Origin: Bog-756 sp963778165
Lineage (GTDB): Bacteria > Actinomycetota > Acidimicrobiia > Acidimicrobiales > RAAP-2
NCBI GenBank assembly: GCA_963778165.1
Contig: CAVZTE010000003.1
Span: forward strand, 496,001-560,000
DNA length: 64,000 nt
Direction: 5' to 3'
Shown: positions 42,200-52,656 of the stretch, one piece after another
Layout: each line of letters begins with the position of its first letter
How positions within the stretch are numbered: position 1 is the first letter of the stretch
Notes under the pieces: generated by a model
Told to the model about the DNA's origin: nothing
The model's database searches: none
Seen by the model: only the letters and a program-made list of their open reading frames with translations
Made by a program: the position numbers and the translations under genes

Positions 42200-42791
42200 G
42201 CGGGCAGGCGCCGAGGACCAGCCACCCTGGGATCCCGACGACCTGCCGCCGTTCCGCCAGGTGAGCGAAGAGGTGGTCCAGAAGGGTTGGGCCATCACCC
42301 TGACCAAGACCACGGTGGTCGACCCCGACGGGGAGACCTTCGAGCGTGACGTGGTACGCCACCCGGGCGCCGTCGCCGTGGTGGCCATAACCGACGCCGA
42401 CACCGTGGTGTTGGTGCTCCAGTACCGCGCCGCCGTCGACGGGTGGCTCCTCGAACTCCCCGCCGGCACCTGTGACGTCAAGGGCGAGGCCGTTATTGAA
42501 ACCGCCCGTCGGGAGCTGGCCGAGGAGGTCGGGTACGCCGCTCCGGAGCTGACCCTGCTGACCCGGTGCGCCATCACCCCCGGGTTCTGCGATGAGTTCG
42601 CCAGCATCTTTCTGGCCACCGGGCTCACCAAGGTGCCCGTCGACCGGCAGGGGGTCGAGGAGGGGTACATGAGGATCGTGGAGGTGCCGCTCGACCGGTT
42701 CGACTCGCTGGTCGACGACGGCACCATCGTGGACGCCGCCACCATCCTGGGGGTGGGCCTGGCCCGCCGGCGCCTGGCCACCGGACGGTGA
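42186..42791 (+). CDS. NUDIX hydrolase (ADP-ribose pyrophosphatase type)
   Basis: A 201-residue NUDIX protein from GTG 42186, overlapping the end of pyrG by 14 bases. The Nudix box reads G-TCDVKGEAVIETARRELAEEVGY, keeping the REL-x-EE-x-G core. The upstream PAGTCD and downstream TPGFCDEF segments are typical of ADP-sugar pyrophosphatases such as the mycobacterial protein located at the same place between pyrG and xerD. It probably clears ADP-ribose or similar compounds. The exact substrate is unproven. Confidence 0.9.
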   Translation: MTWAERAGAEDQPPWDPDDLPPFRQVSEEVVQKGWAITLTKTTVVDPDGETFERDVVRHPGAVAVVAITDADTVVLVLQYRAAVDGWLLELPAGTCDVKGEAVIETARRELAEEVGYAAPELTLLTRCAITPGFCDEFASIFLATGLTKVPVDRQGVEEGYMRIVEVPLDRFDSLVDDGTIVDAATILGVGLARRRLATGR

Positions 42792-42801
42792 GCCCGCCAC
42801 C

Positions 42802-43734
42802 GTGAGTCAGCCGCTCTCCACCGGCGCCGAGGAGTACCTGTCCTGGCTGGCGGTGGAGAAGGGGCGGTCGCGGAACACCCTGATGGCCTACCGCCGGGAC
42901 ATCGCGGCTTGGGAACGGTGGGCTGAAGAAGCCGGCATCGACCCGGTGGCGGCCGGAACCGAAGCCATCGAGCTGCATCTCGCCGACCTCCGCAGCCAGG
43001 GCCGTCACCCGGCCTCGCTGGCCCGCTCGACCACGGCGCTGCGGGGGCTGTTCCGCTTCCTGGTGGGGGAGGGGACCATCGTCGGCGACCCCACCGCCGA
43101 CGTGCGCTCTCCGCGCCTGCCCCGGCGCCTGCCCAAGGCCCTCGACGAGGACCAGGCCCTGGCCCTGCTGGACTCGGTGAGTGGAACAGGGCCCACCGAC
43201 TTCCGGGACCGGGCCCTGCTCGAGCTGCTCTACGGGTCCGGGGCCCGCATCTCCGAGGTGGTCGGCCTCTCCCTGGCCGACCTCCGGGGGGACGACGGCC
43301 TCCTCCGGGTATTCGGCAAGGGCTCCAAGGAGCGCCTGGTCCCGCTGGGTGGACCGGCCCGGATGGCCCTGGAGCGCTGGCTGTCCCCCCAGGGCCGGCC
43401 CCGGATGGCGCCCGAGCACTGGAAGCGGCGCCACGACGCCGAGGCGGTGTTCATCAACACCCGGGGTGGTCGACTGAGCCGTCAGGGGGCCTGGGACATC
43501 GTGCACCGCAGGGCCGAGAGGGTCGGGCTCGGGCCCCTGGTCAGTCCCCACGTCCTGCGCCACTCGTGTGCCAGCCACATGCTGGCCCACGGGGCGGACA
43601 TCCGGGTGGTCCAGGAGTTGCTGGGCCACGTCTCCATCTCCACCACCCAGATCTACACGAAGCTGAGCCAGGACCACCTGCGGGCCTCGTACGAACGGGC
43701 CCACCCGCGGGCTACTGGGGCCCAGCTCAAGTAG
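42802..43734 (+). CDS. xerD: Tyrosine recombinase XerD (chromosome dimer resolution)
   Basis: A 310-residue XerC/D-type recombinase. The N-terminal SAM-like core-binding domain (1-105) is followed by the catalytic domain with Arg149 (GSGARISEVVGL), Lys173 (FGKGSKERLVP), His250 and Arg253 (SPHVLRHSCASHML), His276 (LLGHVSISTTQIY) and the nucleophile Tyr285. All six catalytic residues are present. Position between the NUDIX gene and the segregation genes, as in mycobacteria, supports chromosomal XerD over a mobile-element integrase. GTG start 42802. Confidence 0.93.
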   Translation: MSQPLSTGAEEYLSWLAVEKGRSRNTLMAYRRDIAAWERWAEEAGIDPVAAGTEAIELHLADLRSQGRHPASLARSTTALRGLFRFLVGEGTIVGDPTADVRSPRLPRRLPKALDEDQALALLDSVSGTGPTDFRDRALLELLYGSGARISEVVGLSLADLRGDDGLLRVFGKGSKERLVPLGGPARMALERWLSPQGRPRMAPEHWKRRHDAEAVFINTRGGRLSRQGAWDIVHRRAERVGLGPLVSPHVLRHSCASHMLAHGADIRVVQELLGHVSISTTQIYTKLSQDHLRASYERAHPRATGAQLK

Positions 43735-43744
43735 GATCTACGCC

Positions 43745-44083
43745 GTGCCACCCGACGCCCCGACCATTGACTACCGGCAGCTGCTCGAAGACGAGCGACG
43801 CCAGCTCCAGTCGGAGCTGTCCGAACTGGGCTTCGGCGAGGGCGGCGGACTGGACTACGACCCCAATTTTGCCGACTCCAGCCAGGTCACCGCGGAGCGA
43901 GGGGAGGCCGGGGTTCTGGCCGGCCAACTGCGCGAGACCCTGGACGAGGTGGCCCTGGCCATCGCCCGGCTCGAGGACGGCAGCTACGGCCGGTGCGAGG
44001 CGTGCGGGGTGGCCATCCAACCAGCCCGGCTCGAGGCCATGCCGGCCACCCGATTCTGCATCAGTCACGCCAGCCGTCCCTGA
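43745..44083 (+). CDS. DksA/TraR-type zinc-finger protein
   Basis: A 112-residue protein from GTG 43745. An N-terminal coiled coil (LLEDERRQLQSELSELGF, then VLAGQLRETLDEVALAIARLEDG) is followed by the zinc finger YGRCEACG...RFCISH, in which the last ligand is His rather than Cys. This matches small DksA-like proteins that bind the secondary channel of RNA polymerase. Many actinobacterial members share the C-x2-H ending. It begins eleven bases after xerD and may be co-transcribed with it and the following protease. Confidence 0.82.
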   Translation: MPPDAPTIDYRQLLEDERRQLQSELSELGFGEGGGLDYDPNFADSSQVTAERGEAGVLAGQLRETLDEVALAIARLEDGSYGRCEACGVAIQPARLEAMPATRFCISHASRP

Positions 44084-44099
44084 TCGGGACGGGGAACTG

Positions 44100-44867
44100 A
44101 TGGGTTACGGGGGCTACAGCCCCGGAACCGGAGGGGCCGGTCGGCGCCGGCGGTACAACCAGCCGAGCCAGAGCACCATCATCATCGTCGCCGTGGGGCT
44201 GGCGCTCGTGGCGATCCTGGTACGCACCCACCGCATAACCAGCACGGAGATCATCTACTTCTGCGTGCTGATCCCGTCGATCATCCTCCATGAGCTGTCG
44301 CACGGGGTAGTGGCCCTGGCCTTCGGGGACGACACCGCCAAACGGGCCGGTCGGCTGACCCTCAACCCGCTCAAGCACATCGACCCTGTGGGCACATTGC
44401 TCGTACCCGCAGTCCTGTCGCTGTCTGGCATAGGCGCGTACGGATGGGCCAAACCGGTGCCGGTCAGCACCAACCGCCTCAGGAGTCCCCGCAATCACAC
44501 CGTCATCGTCTCCCTGGTGGGACCGTTGACCAACTTCATCCTGGCCGCCCTGATGGGCGTGGCCTACGTGCTGGTCACCCCGTTGGCCACCCGGCAGGGC
44601 TACGCCTATCCCGGCCTGATCAGTCAGATCTTCTTCCTCGCCGGCATCGCCAACATCGTGCTGGGCGTCTTCAACTGCATACCCTGCCCACCTCTGGACG
44701 GGGCGGCCGTCCTGGAACGCTTCCTCCCGGCCCGCTGGCTCCCCGAGTACTACAACCTCCAGCCGTTCCTCATGTTCTTGCCGTTCATCCTCATCCTCTT
44801 GTTCCGTAACGAATGGTCCCAGCTGATCAACCACATCATCAATTGGTGGTCGGGCCTGCTGGTGTGA
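44100..44867 (+). CDS. Site-2 protease family membrane metallopeptidase (M50)
   Basis: A 255-residue integral membrane protease. After a short Gly/Arg-rich head it has about six helices. The zinc site is HELSH in SIILHELSHGVVALAFGD and the C-terminal motif is NCIPCPPLDGAAVLERF (N-x-P-P-LDG type), whose Asp is the third ligand. LNPLKHIDPVGT is the conserved segment between them in the compact rhomboid-independent S2P subgroup. These proteases cut membrane proteins within the bilayer. No substrate is evident. It follows the DksA-like gene by 16 bases. Confidence 0.88.
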   Translation: MGYGGYSPGTGGAGRRRRYNQPSQSTIIIVAVGLALVAILVRTHRITSTEIIYFCVLIPSIILHELSHGVVALAFGDDTAKRAGRLTLNPLKHIDPVGTLLVPAVLSLSGIGAYGWAKPVPVSTNRLRSPRNHTVIVSLVGPLTNFILAALMGVAYVLVTPLATRQGYAYPGLISQIFFLAGIANIVLGVFNCIPCPPLDGAAVLERFLPARWLPEYYNLQPFLMFLPFILILLFRNEWSQLINHIINWWSGLLV

Positions 44868-45000
44868 GCCGCTCGATCTCCCGTCTGTCCACCAGCCGGT
44901 GGGGTCCGTGTGCCGTGGCCGGCACCATGCTCTCGACCGACGACCTGTGGTCGCCGAGGGGCCTGTTCCTCCGCCTGGGCTCCACGCACCCAGCCGTCCG

Positions 45001-47892
45001 GTGAGCACCGCGGTGGCACCAGTCGTCGACCGCCCCCCGGTGGCCGTGACCGACGAGGACCGCAGCCCGTGGTCATCGGCCGTGGGGTGGATGGGCGGCC
45101 ACAAAGGACTGGTGGTGGCGCTGGTCGTCCCCTTCGCGCTCTTCGCCTCCCCGCAAGTGGTCGGGCACTCCTTCCTCGACGGCGACAACTTCCTGCAGAA
45201 CTTCCCCATGCGGGTCCTGGTCGGGCAGGACCTGGAGCACGGCGTGGCACCCCTGTGGAACCCGTACCTGTTCAGCGGGACGCCACTCCTGGGCGGATTC
45301 AACGCCGGCGCCGCCTATCCCACCACCTGGCTGATGGCCGTCCTGCCCATCTTCACCGCCTGGTGGCTCAACCTGGCCCTGGCCTACGACGTGGCCCTGC
45401 TCGGGACGTACCTCTTCCTGAGACGACAGGCGGTCTCGTCCACGGCGGCGACCTTCGGAGCGGTCACCTTCGCCTTCGCCGGCTACATGACCGCCCAGAT
45501 CGTGCACATCGACCTGATCGAGGGGGCGGCCTGGTTGCCCTGGATGCTGCTGGCCATCCACGGCCTGACCGATCCACCCGACACCGACGGACGAATGAGG
45601 GGGGAGCAGCCGCTGGTGGGGACGGCCCGACTGTGGGTGGCCGTGCTGGGCATCGCCCTCGGGCTCTCCGTCCTCACCGGATCGGCCGAGGCCATCATCG
45701 ACAGCGCGGTGCTCCTGGCCGTCTACCTCGTCGGCCGGCTGATCACGTCGGGCTACCTCAGGCGGGACAGCCGAGGCCGACTGGCGGCTTCGCTGGCGAC
45801 CCTGGTGGCGGGTACGGCTCTCGGACTGGCCCTGGGAGCGGCCCAGTGGATGCCCGGTCTGGAGTTCCTGTCCCAATCCCAGCGCTCGGGGGCGAGCTAC
45901 GCCTACTTCACCAGCGAGCCCCTGCCGTCCTCGCTCATCACCCTGCTGGCGTCGCCGTTCATCCTGGGAACCAACCAGACCTACCCCGGGCCCTTCGCCG
46001 GGCCGTACAACTTCCCCGAGGTCACCAGTTACATGGGGATCCTGGCCCTCATCGCCGCCTGCTCGCTCTTCCTGCGGAGGTTCCGCACCCGGCCTGAGGC
46101 CCGTCACTGGTGGGTCTGGTACGTCGTCGCCGGGGTGGGCCTGCTGTCGGCGCTCGGAGGCCAGACACCCTTCGGGCATGTTCTCTTCCTCATCCCGGGG
46201 GTCAACAGCGAGCGGTTGCTCAACCGGAACCTGTTGCTGGTGGACTTCTCCCTGGCCGTACTGGTGGGCTGGTGGGTTCACGTCCTCCTCGACACCGCCG
46301 GCCGGGACACCGACCGACCCCGAAGGGTGGCGGGCATCCGCCATCGGTGGCGGGCCGGGGGCCGGGCCGAGATCGTCCTCACCTCCGTCCCCTTCGCCCT
46401 GATCGCCCTGCTGTGCCTGGCCCTCTGGATCGGCGGCGGCCATCTCCAACTCCTGCTGCAGCGGCACTACCCGGTGGCGACCAGCACCCGGTTGTATGTG
46501 TCCCTGCTGGTCACGGTGGGAGCGGTCATCGCCGGCTGGGCCACCTGGATCGTCCTCCACGAGGGCCGTTTCGCAGTCGCCCGACTGCGACGCTGGCTCA
46601 CCGCGGTGTTGGTGGTGGACCTGGCCCTCTTCAATGTGTTCGTCATCCGCCCCCCGGTGAGCGACGCCTCAGCCCAGGCCCAGAGCATCATGTCCTCGAA
46701 GCTCGCCGCCCACGTCGGCAACGGCCGGTTCATCATCTACGACCCCGACGAGATCCGGGACACCCAGCTCTACCGACTGGGTCAGACAGACCTCAACTTG
46801 TTCAGCGGACTGGCCAGCGGCCAGGGCTACACGGCTCTGACCGATGGCACCTACGTCCAAGTCACCGGAGCCCACTATCAAGAGGACCTCGACCCGACCC
46901 AACTGGCCGGGCCGATCTGGAACAACCTCAACGTCACCACCTTGTTGTCCTTGCCGAGCTACTTCCTCACCCCGGTGGCCGGACGAGGCCCGACCGTCAC
47001 CTCCCACGCTGCGGTCCGCTTCCCCCCGAACATCGACCGGTACAACGGATCCCCGACCCCCGTGGCCACCAGCTACACCCTGCCAGCGGGACAAAGCCGA
47101 GACTGGTACTTCGGAGGGGTCCTCCAGGCCTACTCGTTCACCATCCCGTTGCTGGGCAAGAGATCCGTGCAGGGCAAGGCCTCCGGGCACTTCCGGGTGG
47201 GGGTGGTCACCACCAGCGGCGGGACCGAGTGGCTCCCGGCCAGCGAGCGCACCGGCGGCGGCTCCCACACCCTGGACGTCAACCTGCCCCACGGGATGTG
47301 GATCGCCGGTCTGGTGGTGGCCGCAGGCAGCACACCTCTGTCGATCGGCACCCCCACGGCCTTCACCGCCCAGACCGGCGAGGTGGCCCTCAACGGCCGG
47401 TTGCAGTACGGGGTGACCTCGCCGCACTGGAAGTTCACCGGCACCATCGGATCCTTCGGCGTCTTCCGTAACACCCAGGCCCGGGGGTGGGCCTGGGTGG
47501 AGGGACCGGCCGGAGGCAAGCCGGCCCCCGGCAGCTCCGTCCCAGCCTCCGACGAGGGCGGCAGCCAGCAGATCAAGGTCCGGGTCCGCTCGGCCGCCCT
47601 GCTGGTCCGGAGCGAGTCCTACAGCGCCGGATGGAAGGCCACCATCCGACCTCTGGCGCCCACCGCCGGACCGGTCCGGACCATCCCGGTGGTCAGGGTC
47701 GGGATCACCCAGGGGGTCGAGCTTCCGGCCGCAGGCAAGTACCTGGTCAGCTTCGACTACCGCCCGGCTTCGGCCCAGCGGGGCCTGCTGATCTCGGCCG
47801 GGACCGGGGTGGGCCTGGTGGCATGGCTCGCCGTGGAGATGGTGCTGGGCCGCCGGCGACGGCGGGCCCGACGCCGGGAGCATCCGGCCTGA
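45001..47892 (+). CDS. YfhO-like large membrane protein
   Basis: A 963-residue membrane protein from GTG 45001. A short acidic head leads to about thirteen helices and a C-terminal extracytoplasmic region of some 350 residues with beta-rich segments, then one last helix and a basic tail (RRRRRARRREH). The first outer loop holds DGDNFLQNFPMRVLVGQDL and HGVAPLWNPYLFSGTPLLGGF, the pattern of the YfhO/GT-C family, in which the loop acid is thought to be catalytic. In Gram-positives these proteins add sugars to teichoic-type polymers. Here the acceptor is unknown. It ends six bases before the convergent trpS. Confidence 0.75.
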   Translation: MSTAVAPVVDRPPVAVTDEDRSPWSSAVGWMGGHKGLVVALVVPFALFASPQVVGHSFLDGDNFLQNFPMRVLVGQDLEHGVAPLWNPYLFSGTPLLGGFNAGAAYPTTWLMAVLPIFTAWWLNLALAYDVALLGTYLFLRRQAVSSTAATFGAVTFAFAGYMTAQIVHIDLIEGAAWLPWMLLAIHGLTDPPDTDGRMRGEQPLVGTARLWVAVLGIALGLSVLTGSAEAIIDSAVLLAVYLVGRLITSGYLRRDSRGRLAASLATLVAGTALGLALGAAQWMPGLEFLSQSQRSGASYAYFTSEPLPSSLITLLASPFILGTNQTYPGPFAGPYNFPEVTSYMGILALIAACSLFLRRFRTRPEARHWWVWYVVAGVGLLSALGGQTPFGHVLFLIPGVNSERLLNRNLLLVDFSLAVLVGWWVHVLLDTAGRDTDRPRRVAGIRHRWRAGGRAEIVLTSVPFALIALLCLALWIGGGHLQLLLQRHYPVATSTRLYVSLLVTVGAVIAGWATWIVLHEGRFAVARLRRWLTAVLVVDLALFNVFVIRPPVSDASAQAQSIMSSKLAAHVGNGRFIIYDPDEIRDTQLYRLGQTDLNLFSGLASGQGYTALTDGTYVQVTGAHYQEDLDPTQLAGPIWNNLNVTTLLSLPSYFLTPVAGRGPTVTSHAAVRFPPNIDRYNGSPTPVATSYTLPAGQSRDWYFGGVLQAYSFTIPLLGKRSVQGKASGHFRVGVVTTSGGTEWLPASERTGGGSHTLDVNLPHGMWIAGLVVAAGSTPLSIGTPTAFTAQTGEVALNGRLQYGVTSPHWKFTGTIGSFGVFRNTQARGWAWVEGPAGGKPAPGSSVPASDEGGSQQIKVRVRSAALLVRSESYSAGWKATIRPLAPTAGPVRTIPVVRVGITQGVELPAAGKYLVSFDYRPASAQRGLLISAGTGVGLVAWLAVEMVLGRRRRRARRREHPA

Positions 47893-47897
47893 GTGGC

Positions 47898-48881
<984 letters not shown>

Positions 48882-48973
48882 GGGGGGTCATCGTAGGTCG
48901 GGCCGGGCGCGACCCTGGGTGAGGGTGGGACGGTGCACGAGATGACGCCCGGGAGCCGGTATCGTCGGAAGGC

Positions 48974-49756
48974 ATGTCCGCCATGGTGTCCACCCCGGCC
49001 TTCGAAGGGCCGGTCGACCTGCTGTTGCAGCTGGTCAACAACCACGAAGTGGACCTCTTCGACATCCCCCTGGCCTCGGTGGTGGATGCCTTCGTGGCCG
49101 AGGTGGCCAGCTGGGAGCAGGTGGACCTCCAGACCCTGTCGGAATTCCTGGTCATCGCCGCCGTGCTCATCGAGCTCAAGTCCCGGCGCCTGCTGCCGGG
49201 GCGCGATGACGGCGACACCGACGAGGAGCTGATCGGCTGGGAGGAGCGGGACCTGCTCATGGCCCGGCTGCTGGAGTGCCAGGCCTACGCCGCCGCCGCC
49301 GACGGGTTCGCCGTGCTGATGGAGCAGGCGGCACGGTCGGTACCCCGGACCGCCGGGTTCGACGACGACCTGGTGGTCATGGCCCCGGACCTGCTCGAAG
49401 GCGTTACCCCCGACCAGCTGGCCGCAGCCTTCCTGCGGGCCACCGCCGAGCGCCCCGCCCCCACGGTCGACCTCTACCACGTGACCGTCGACGCCGTCAC
49501 CGTGGCCGATGCAGTGTCCGAGCTGGAGTTGCGCCTGCCGGTCCTGGGTCGGGCCACCTTCCGTTCGCTGACCGGCCACCTGACCACCCGTATCGAGATC
49601 ATCGTGCGCTTCCTGGCCCTACTGGAGCTGTGCAAGCAGGGCCGGGTCGACCTCGACCAGGGCCACACCTTCGGCGACCTCGAAGTGGCCTGGGTGGCCG
49701 GAGCCGGCCCCACCGTGTCGGTCGGGGCCGGAAGCTACGACGAGTACGAAGGATGA
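48974..49756 (+). CDS. scpA: Segregation and condensation protein A
   Basis: A 260-residue kleisin, the part of the Smc-ScpAB condensin that bridges the Smc heads. The N-terminal signature FEGPVDLLLQLVNNHEVDLFDIPLASV is split across residues 9-36, and the ELKSRRLLPG segment near 72-81 and a C-terminal winged-helix with FLALLELCKQGRVDLDQ are typical. It starts a tight operon: its stop overlaps scpB by four bases (ATGA). Confidence 0.95.
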   Translation: MSAMVSTPAFEGPVDLLLQLVNNHEVDLFDIPLASVVDAFVAEVASWEQVDLQTLSEFLVIAAVLIELKSRRLLPGRDDGDTDEELIGWEERDLLMARLLECQAYAAAADGFAVLMEQAARSVPRTAGFDDDLVVMAPDLLEGVTPDQLAAAFLRATAERPAPTVDLYHVTVDAVTVADAVSELELRLPVLGRATFRSLTGHLTTRIEIIVRFLALLELCKQGRVDLDQGHTFGDLEVAWVAGAGPTVSVGAGSYDEYEG

Positions 49757-50346
49757 CCGTGGCCCTCTCGCCCGAGGCCCGCGCCATCGACGCCGTCCTG
49801 ATCGTGGCGGTCGAACCGGTGCCGGCCGGCCTGCTGGCCGAGTTGCTGGAGCTGCCGGTGGAGCAGGTCCAGGCGGCGGCCGACGAGCTGGCGGAGGCCT
49901 GCCGCGCCCAGGGGCGGGGCTTCGAGGTGGTCAAGATCGCCGGCGGCTACCGGATCCAGACCCATCCCGACCTGGCCTCCTACGTGGAGCGCTTCGCCAA
50001 CGTGGGGGTGTCGTCACGACTGTCGGCCGCCGCCCTGGAGACGCTGGCCATCGTGGCCTACAAGCAGCCGGTGTCCCGGGCTCAGATCGCCGCCCTGCGT
50101 GGGGTCAACGTGGACGGGGTGGTCCGCCTCCTCGAGCACCGGGGTTACATCGCCGCTGCCGGGCATGCCCCGGGTCCCGGGCAGGCCGTGCTCTACGCCA
50201 CCACCGACGCCTTCCTCGAGCGGCTGGGACTGGACCGGCTCGACCAGCTCCCACCGGTCGAGGACCTGCTGCCGGGGCCCGAGGCCCTGGCGGAGATGGA
50301 GGACCAGATGCGCCCGGTCGGGGATGGCCCGGTCGGGGATGCCTGA
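49753..50346 (+). CDS. scpB: Segregation and condensation protein B
   Basis: A 197-residue winged-helix protein that dimerises and binds ScpA. Family motifs are AIDAVLIVAVEPVPAGLLAELL, GGYRIQTHPDLASYVERF, LSAAALETLAIVAYKQPVSRAQI and IRGVNVDGVV-type (ALRGVNVDGVVRLLEHRGYI), each in the expected order. The start overlaps scpA by four bases and the end overlaps rluB by eight. It works together with scpA and the Smc ATPase, which is not in this window. Confidence 0.95.
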   Translation: MTVALSPEARAIDAVLIVAVEPVPAGLLAELLELPVEQVQAAADELAEACRAQGRGFEVVKIAGGYRIQTHPDLASYVERFANVGVSSRLSAAALETLAIVAYKQPVSRAQIAALRGVNVDGVVRLLEHRGYIAAAGHAPGPGQAVLYATTDAFLERLGLDRLDQLPPVEDLLPGPEALAEMEDQMRPVGDGPVGDA

Positions 50347-51128
50347 GGAGTCGCCCCCGACCCTGCCAACCGGTGACCGGCTGCAGAAGGTCCTGGCCCG
50401 CATCGGTGTGGGCTCCCGCCGGGTGTGCGAGGAGCTCATCGTGGACGGGCGGGTCACCGTCAACGGGAGCGTGCCCGTCCTGGGCCGCCGGGTGGACCCG
50501 GCTGTCGACCGGGTCGAGCTCGACGGGGTGCCACTGCCCATCGAACCGGGGCTGGTCCACTACCTGGTCAACAAGCCGGCCGGCGTGGTCAGCACCGCCG
50601 AGGACACCCACGGCCGGACCACCGTGGTCTCGCTGGTCCCCGATCAACCCCGGGTGTTCCCGGTGGGCCGACTGGACATGGACTCCGAAGGTCTCCTGAT
50701 CGTGACCAACGACGGCGACCTGACCCACCGCCTGACCCACCCGTCGTTCGGAGTGCCGAAGGAGTACCTGGTCCAGGTGGAGGGGGAGCCGACCTCGGGC
50801 CAGGTCCGGACGGCTCCGCGAGGGCGTGGACCTCGACGACGGGCCCACGGCGCCGGCCCGGGTGGCCGTGGTGGCCCCGAACCTGTTGCGCATGGTCATC
50901 CACGAGGGGCGCAACCGCCAGATCCGGCGGATGTGCGATGCCGTCGGTCATCCTGTGGTCCGCCTGGTCCGGACCCGGATCGGCCCGCTGGCCGACCCCT
51001 CGCTGAGCCCCGGGGCCTACCGACAGCTCTCCTTCGACGAAGTGCGCAGCCTGACGACGGCCGCCGTCCCCGCCGAACCGGCTGGTGGCACCGGCACCGG
51101 CCCGGGGTCCTCCAGGACCGGTGACTAA
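50339..51128 (+). CDS. rluB: RluB-type 23S rRNA pseudouridine synthase (frameshifted at about 50810)
   Basis: This enzyme modifies uridine in 23S rRNA helix 89-90. The S4 domain is near the N-terminus (RLQKVLARIGVGSRRVCEELI), and the catalytic block GRLDMDSEGLLIVTNDGDL holds the active Asp. The first frame breaks after PTSGQVRT; removing the A at about 50810 joins it to REGVDLDDGPTAPARV and NRQIRRMCDAVGHPVVRLVR, completing a protein of about 262 residues. Operon position after scpB matches other actinobacteria. The insertion is likely a sequence error because the rest is well conserved. The start ATG 50339 overlaps scpB. Confidence 0.88.
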
Positions 51129-51140
51129 CATGCCTGGCTG

Positions 51141-51509
51141 ATGCCACCAACCGTCCGAGCCATCCGCGGCGCCACCACTGTCGACCACGACGACCCCGAG
51201 GCCATCACCGAGCGGGTGGTAGCCCTCCTCCGACGGATCCTCGAGCGGAACGGGCTGGTGGAGGACGACATCATCTCCATCCTCTTCACGGCCACCGAGG
51301 ACATCGTGTCCACCTTTCCGGCCACTGCGGCCCGCTCGATGGGACTGGGCGCCGTCCCCCTCATCTGTGCCCGGGAGCTGGCCATCACCGGCTCGGTGCC
51401 CCGCTGTATCCGGGTCATGCTCCATGTCACCAGCGAGCGCACCCGCGACCAGATCCACCACGTGTACCTCGAGGGCGCCCAGGGACTCCGTGACGACCTC
51501 CCCGACTGA
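51141..51509 (+). CDS. aroH: Monofunctional chorismate mutase, AroH type
   Basis: A 122-residue enzyme converting chorismate to prephenate. It belongs to the small trimeric AroH class, with the landmarks VRAIRGATTV (Arg of the active site), ILFTATEDIVSTFPA and PRCIRVMLHV, plus the C-terminal HHVYLEGAQGLRDDL. It lies directly upstream of tyrA, whose product uses prephenate, and their reading frames overlap by 20 bases, so the two steps are genetically coupled. Confidence 0.93.
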   Translation: MPPTVRAIRGATTVDHDDPEAITERVVALLRRILERNGLVEDDIISILFTATEDIVSTFPATAARSMGLGAVPLICARELAITGSVPRCIRVMLHVTSERTRDQIHHVYLEGAQGLRDDLPD

Positions 51510-52626
51510 CGGCCACGGCCCGTCGGCCTCCGGTGGGCCGTGGAGCGCGGCCGGACGGGCCATGATCTTCGGCACCGGGCTCATCGGGGGATCGGTGGGG
51601 ATGGCTCTGCGCGAGCGGGGCTGGTGGGTGAGCGGCGTGGATGCGGCCGAGGGCATGGCCGCCCGGGCCGTCGAGGTGGGGGCGCTCTCCGAGGAGGGGG
51701 TGGACCACTCCGCCGACCTGGTGGTGGTGGCAACCCCGGTGCATGCCACCGGTGCCATCGTCCAGGGCATCCTGGAATCGCCGGACTGGCCCGACACCAC
51801 CGTCATCACCGACGTGGGGGGGGTGAAAGGACCGCTGGTGGCCTCGGTGGCCCACCCGTTCTTCGTGGGAGGGCACCCCATGGCCGGCTCCGAGCAGGTA
51901 GGCCTGGACGGGGCCTCGGGAGAGCTGTTCGTGGGCGCCACCTGGGTGCTCACCCCCACCTCGGTGACCGACCCCGGGGCGTACACCCGGGTCCGCAACG
52001 TCCTGGCCGACCTCGGAGCCAACGTGGTGGCCCTCGATCCTTCCCAGCACGACGCCCTGGTGGCGGTGGTCTCCCACGTGCCCCATCTGACCGCGGCGAC
52101 CCTGATGGACCTGGCCGCCGGCCTCGGCGAGGAACACGCCGCCCTACTCCAGCTGGCCGCGGGCGGCTTCCGGGACATGACCCGGATCGCCGCCGGCCAG
52201 CCCGCCATCTGGCCGGACATCTGCGAGGACAACGCCGAGGCCATCGTGCACACGCTGGACCTGCTCATCGAGGCCCTCGGGGCCATGAGACGCCGGGTCG
52301 CCGAGCACGATCACGACTCGCTCCTCGAGGTCCTGGGCCGGGCCGCCGCGGCCCGCCGGGCCCTCAGTGAGCGGGCCCCCCTGCCCGAGGAGCTGGTGGA
52401 GGTGCGCATCCCGGTGCCCGACCGTGCCGGGATGATCGCCGAGATCAGCGTGCTGGCCGCGGAGTTGGGCGTCAACATCGTCGACCTCGAGATCGCCCAC
52501 TCGCTGGATGGGGACCGCGGCGTGATGATCCTGGTGGTGGACCAGCTGTCGGCCCCGACCCTGCTGACCACGCTGTCGGGCCGGGGCTACCGCGCCACCA
52601 GCACCCCGGTGGGACCGAGTCGATGA
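51490..52626 (+). CDS. tyrA: Prephenate dehydrogenase with C-terminal ACT domain
   Basis: A 378-residue enzyme of tyrosine synthesis that oxidises prephenate. The NAD(P)-binding Rossmann motif is IFGTGLIGGSVGMAL (residues 25-39), followed by VVVATPVHAT and the GGHPMAGSEQ block that carries the catalytic His. A C-terminal ACT domain (about 300-375, EVRIPVPDRAGMIAEISVL) suggests feedback control by an amino acid, presumably tyrosine. GTG 51490 overlaps aroH; the end overlaps the region where aroA begins. Confidence 0.93.
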   Translation: MTTSPTDGHGPSASGGPWSAAGRAMIFGTGLIGGSVGMALRERGWWVSGVDAAEGMAARAVEVGALSEEGVDHSADLVVVATPVHATGAIVQGILESPDWPDTTVITDVGGVKGPLVASVAHPFFVGGHPMAGSEQVGLDGASGELFVGATWVLTPTSVTDPGAYTRVRNVLADLGANVVALDPSQHDALVAVVSHVPHLTAATLMDLAAGLGEEHAALLQLAAGGFRDMTRIAAGQPAIWPDICEDNAEAIVHTLDLLIEALGAMRRRVAEHDHDSLLEVLGRAAAARRALSERAPLPEELVEVRIPVPDRAGMIAEISVLAAELGVNIVDLEIAHSLDGDRGVMILVVDQLSAPTLLTTLSGRGYRATSTPVGPSR

Positions 52627-52656
52627 CCGACCGAGCCCACCCTCCAGACCCAGCAG

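Noticed and set aside
40595..42781. A 728-codon frame antisense to pyrG and the NUDIX gene
   Set aside because: High GC third positions in pyrG make its antisense stop-free; the translation has no domain features.
42802..43734. xerD as an integrase of a mobile element
   Set aside because: Its position in the conserved pyrG-NUDIX-xerD order and full Xer motifs mark it as the chromosomal recombinase; it is 39 kb from the tRNA fragment.
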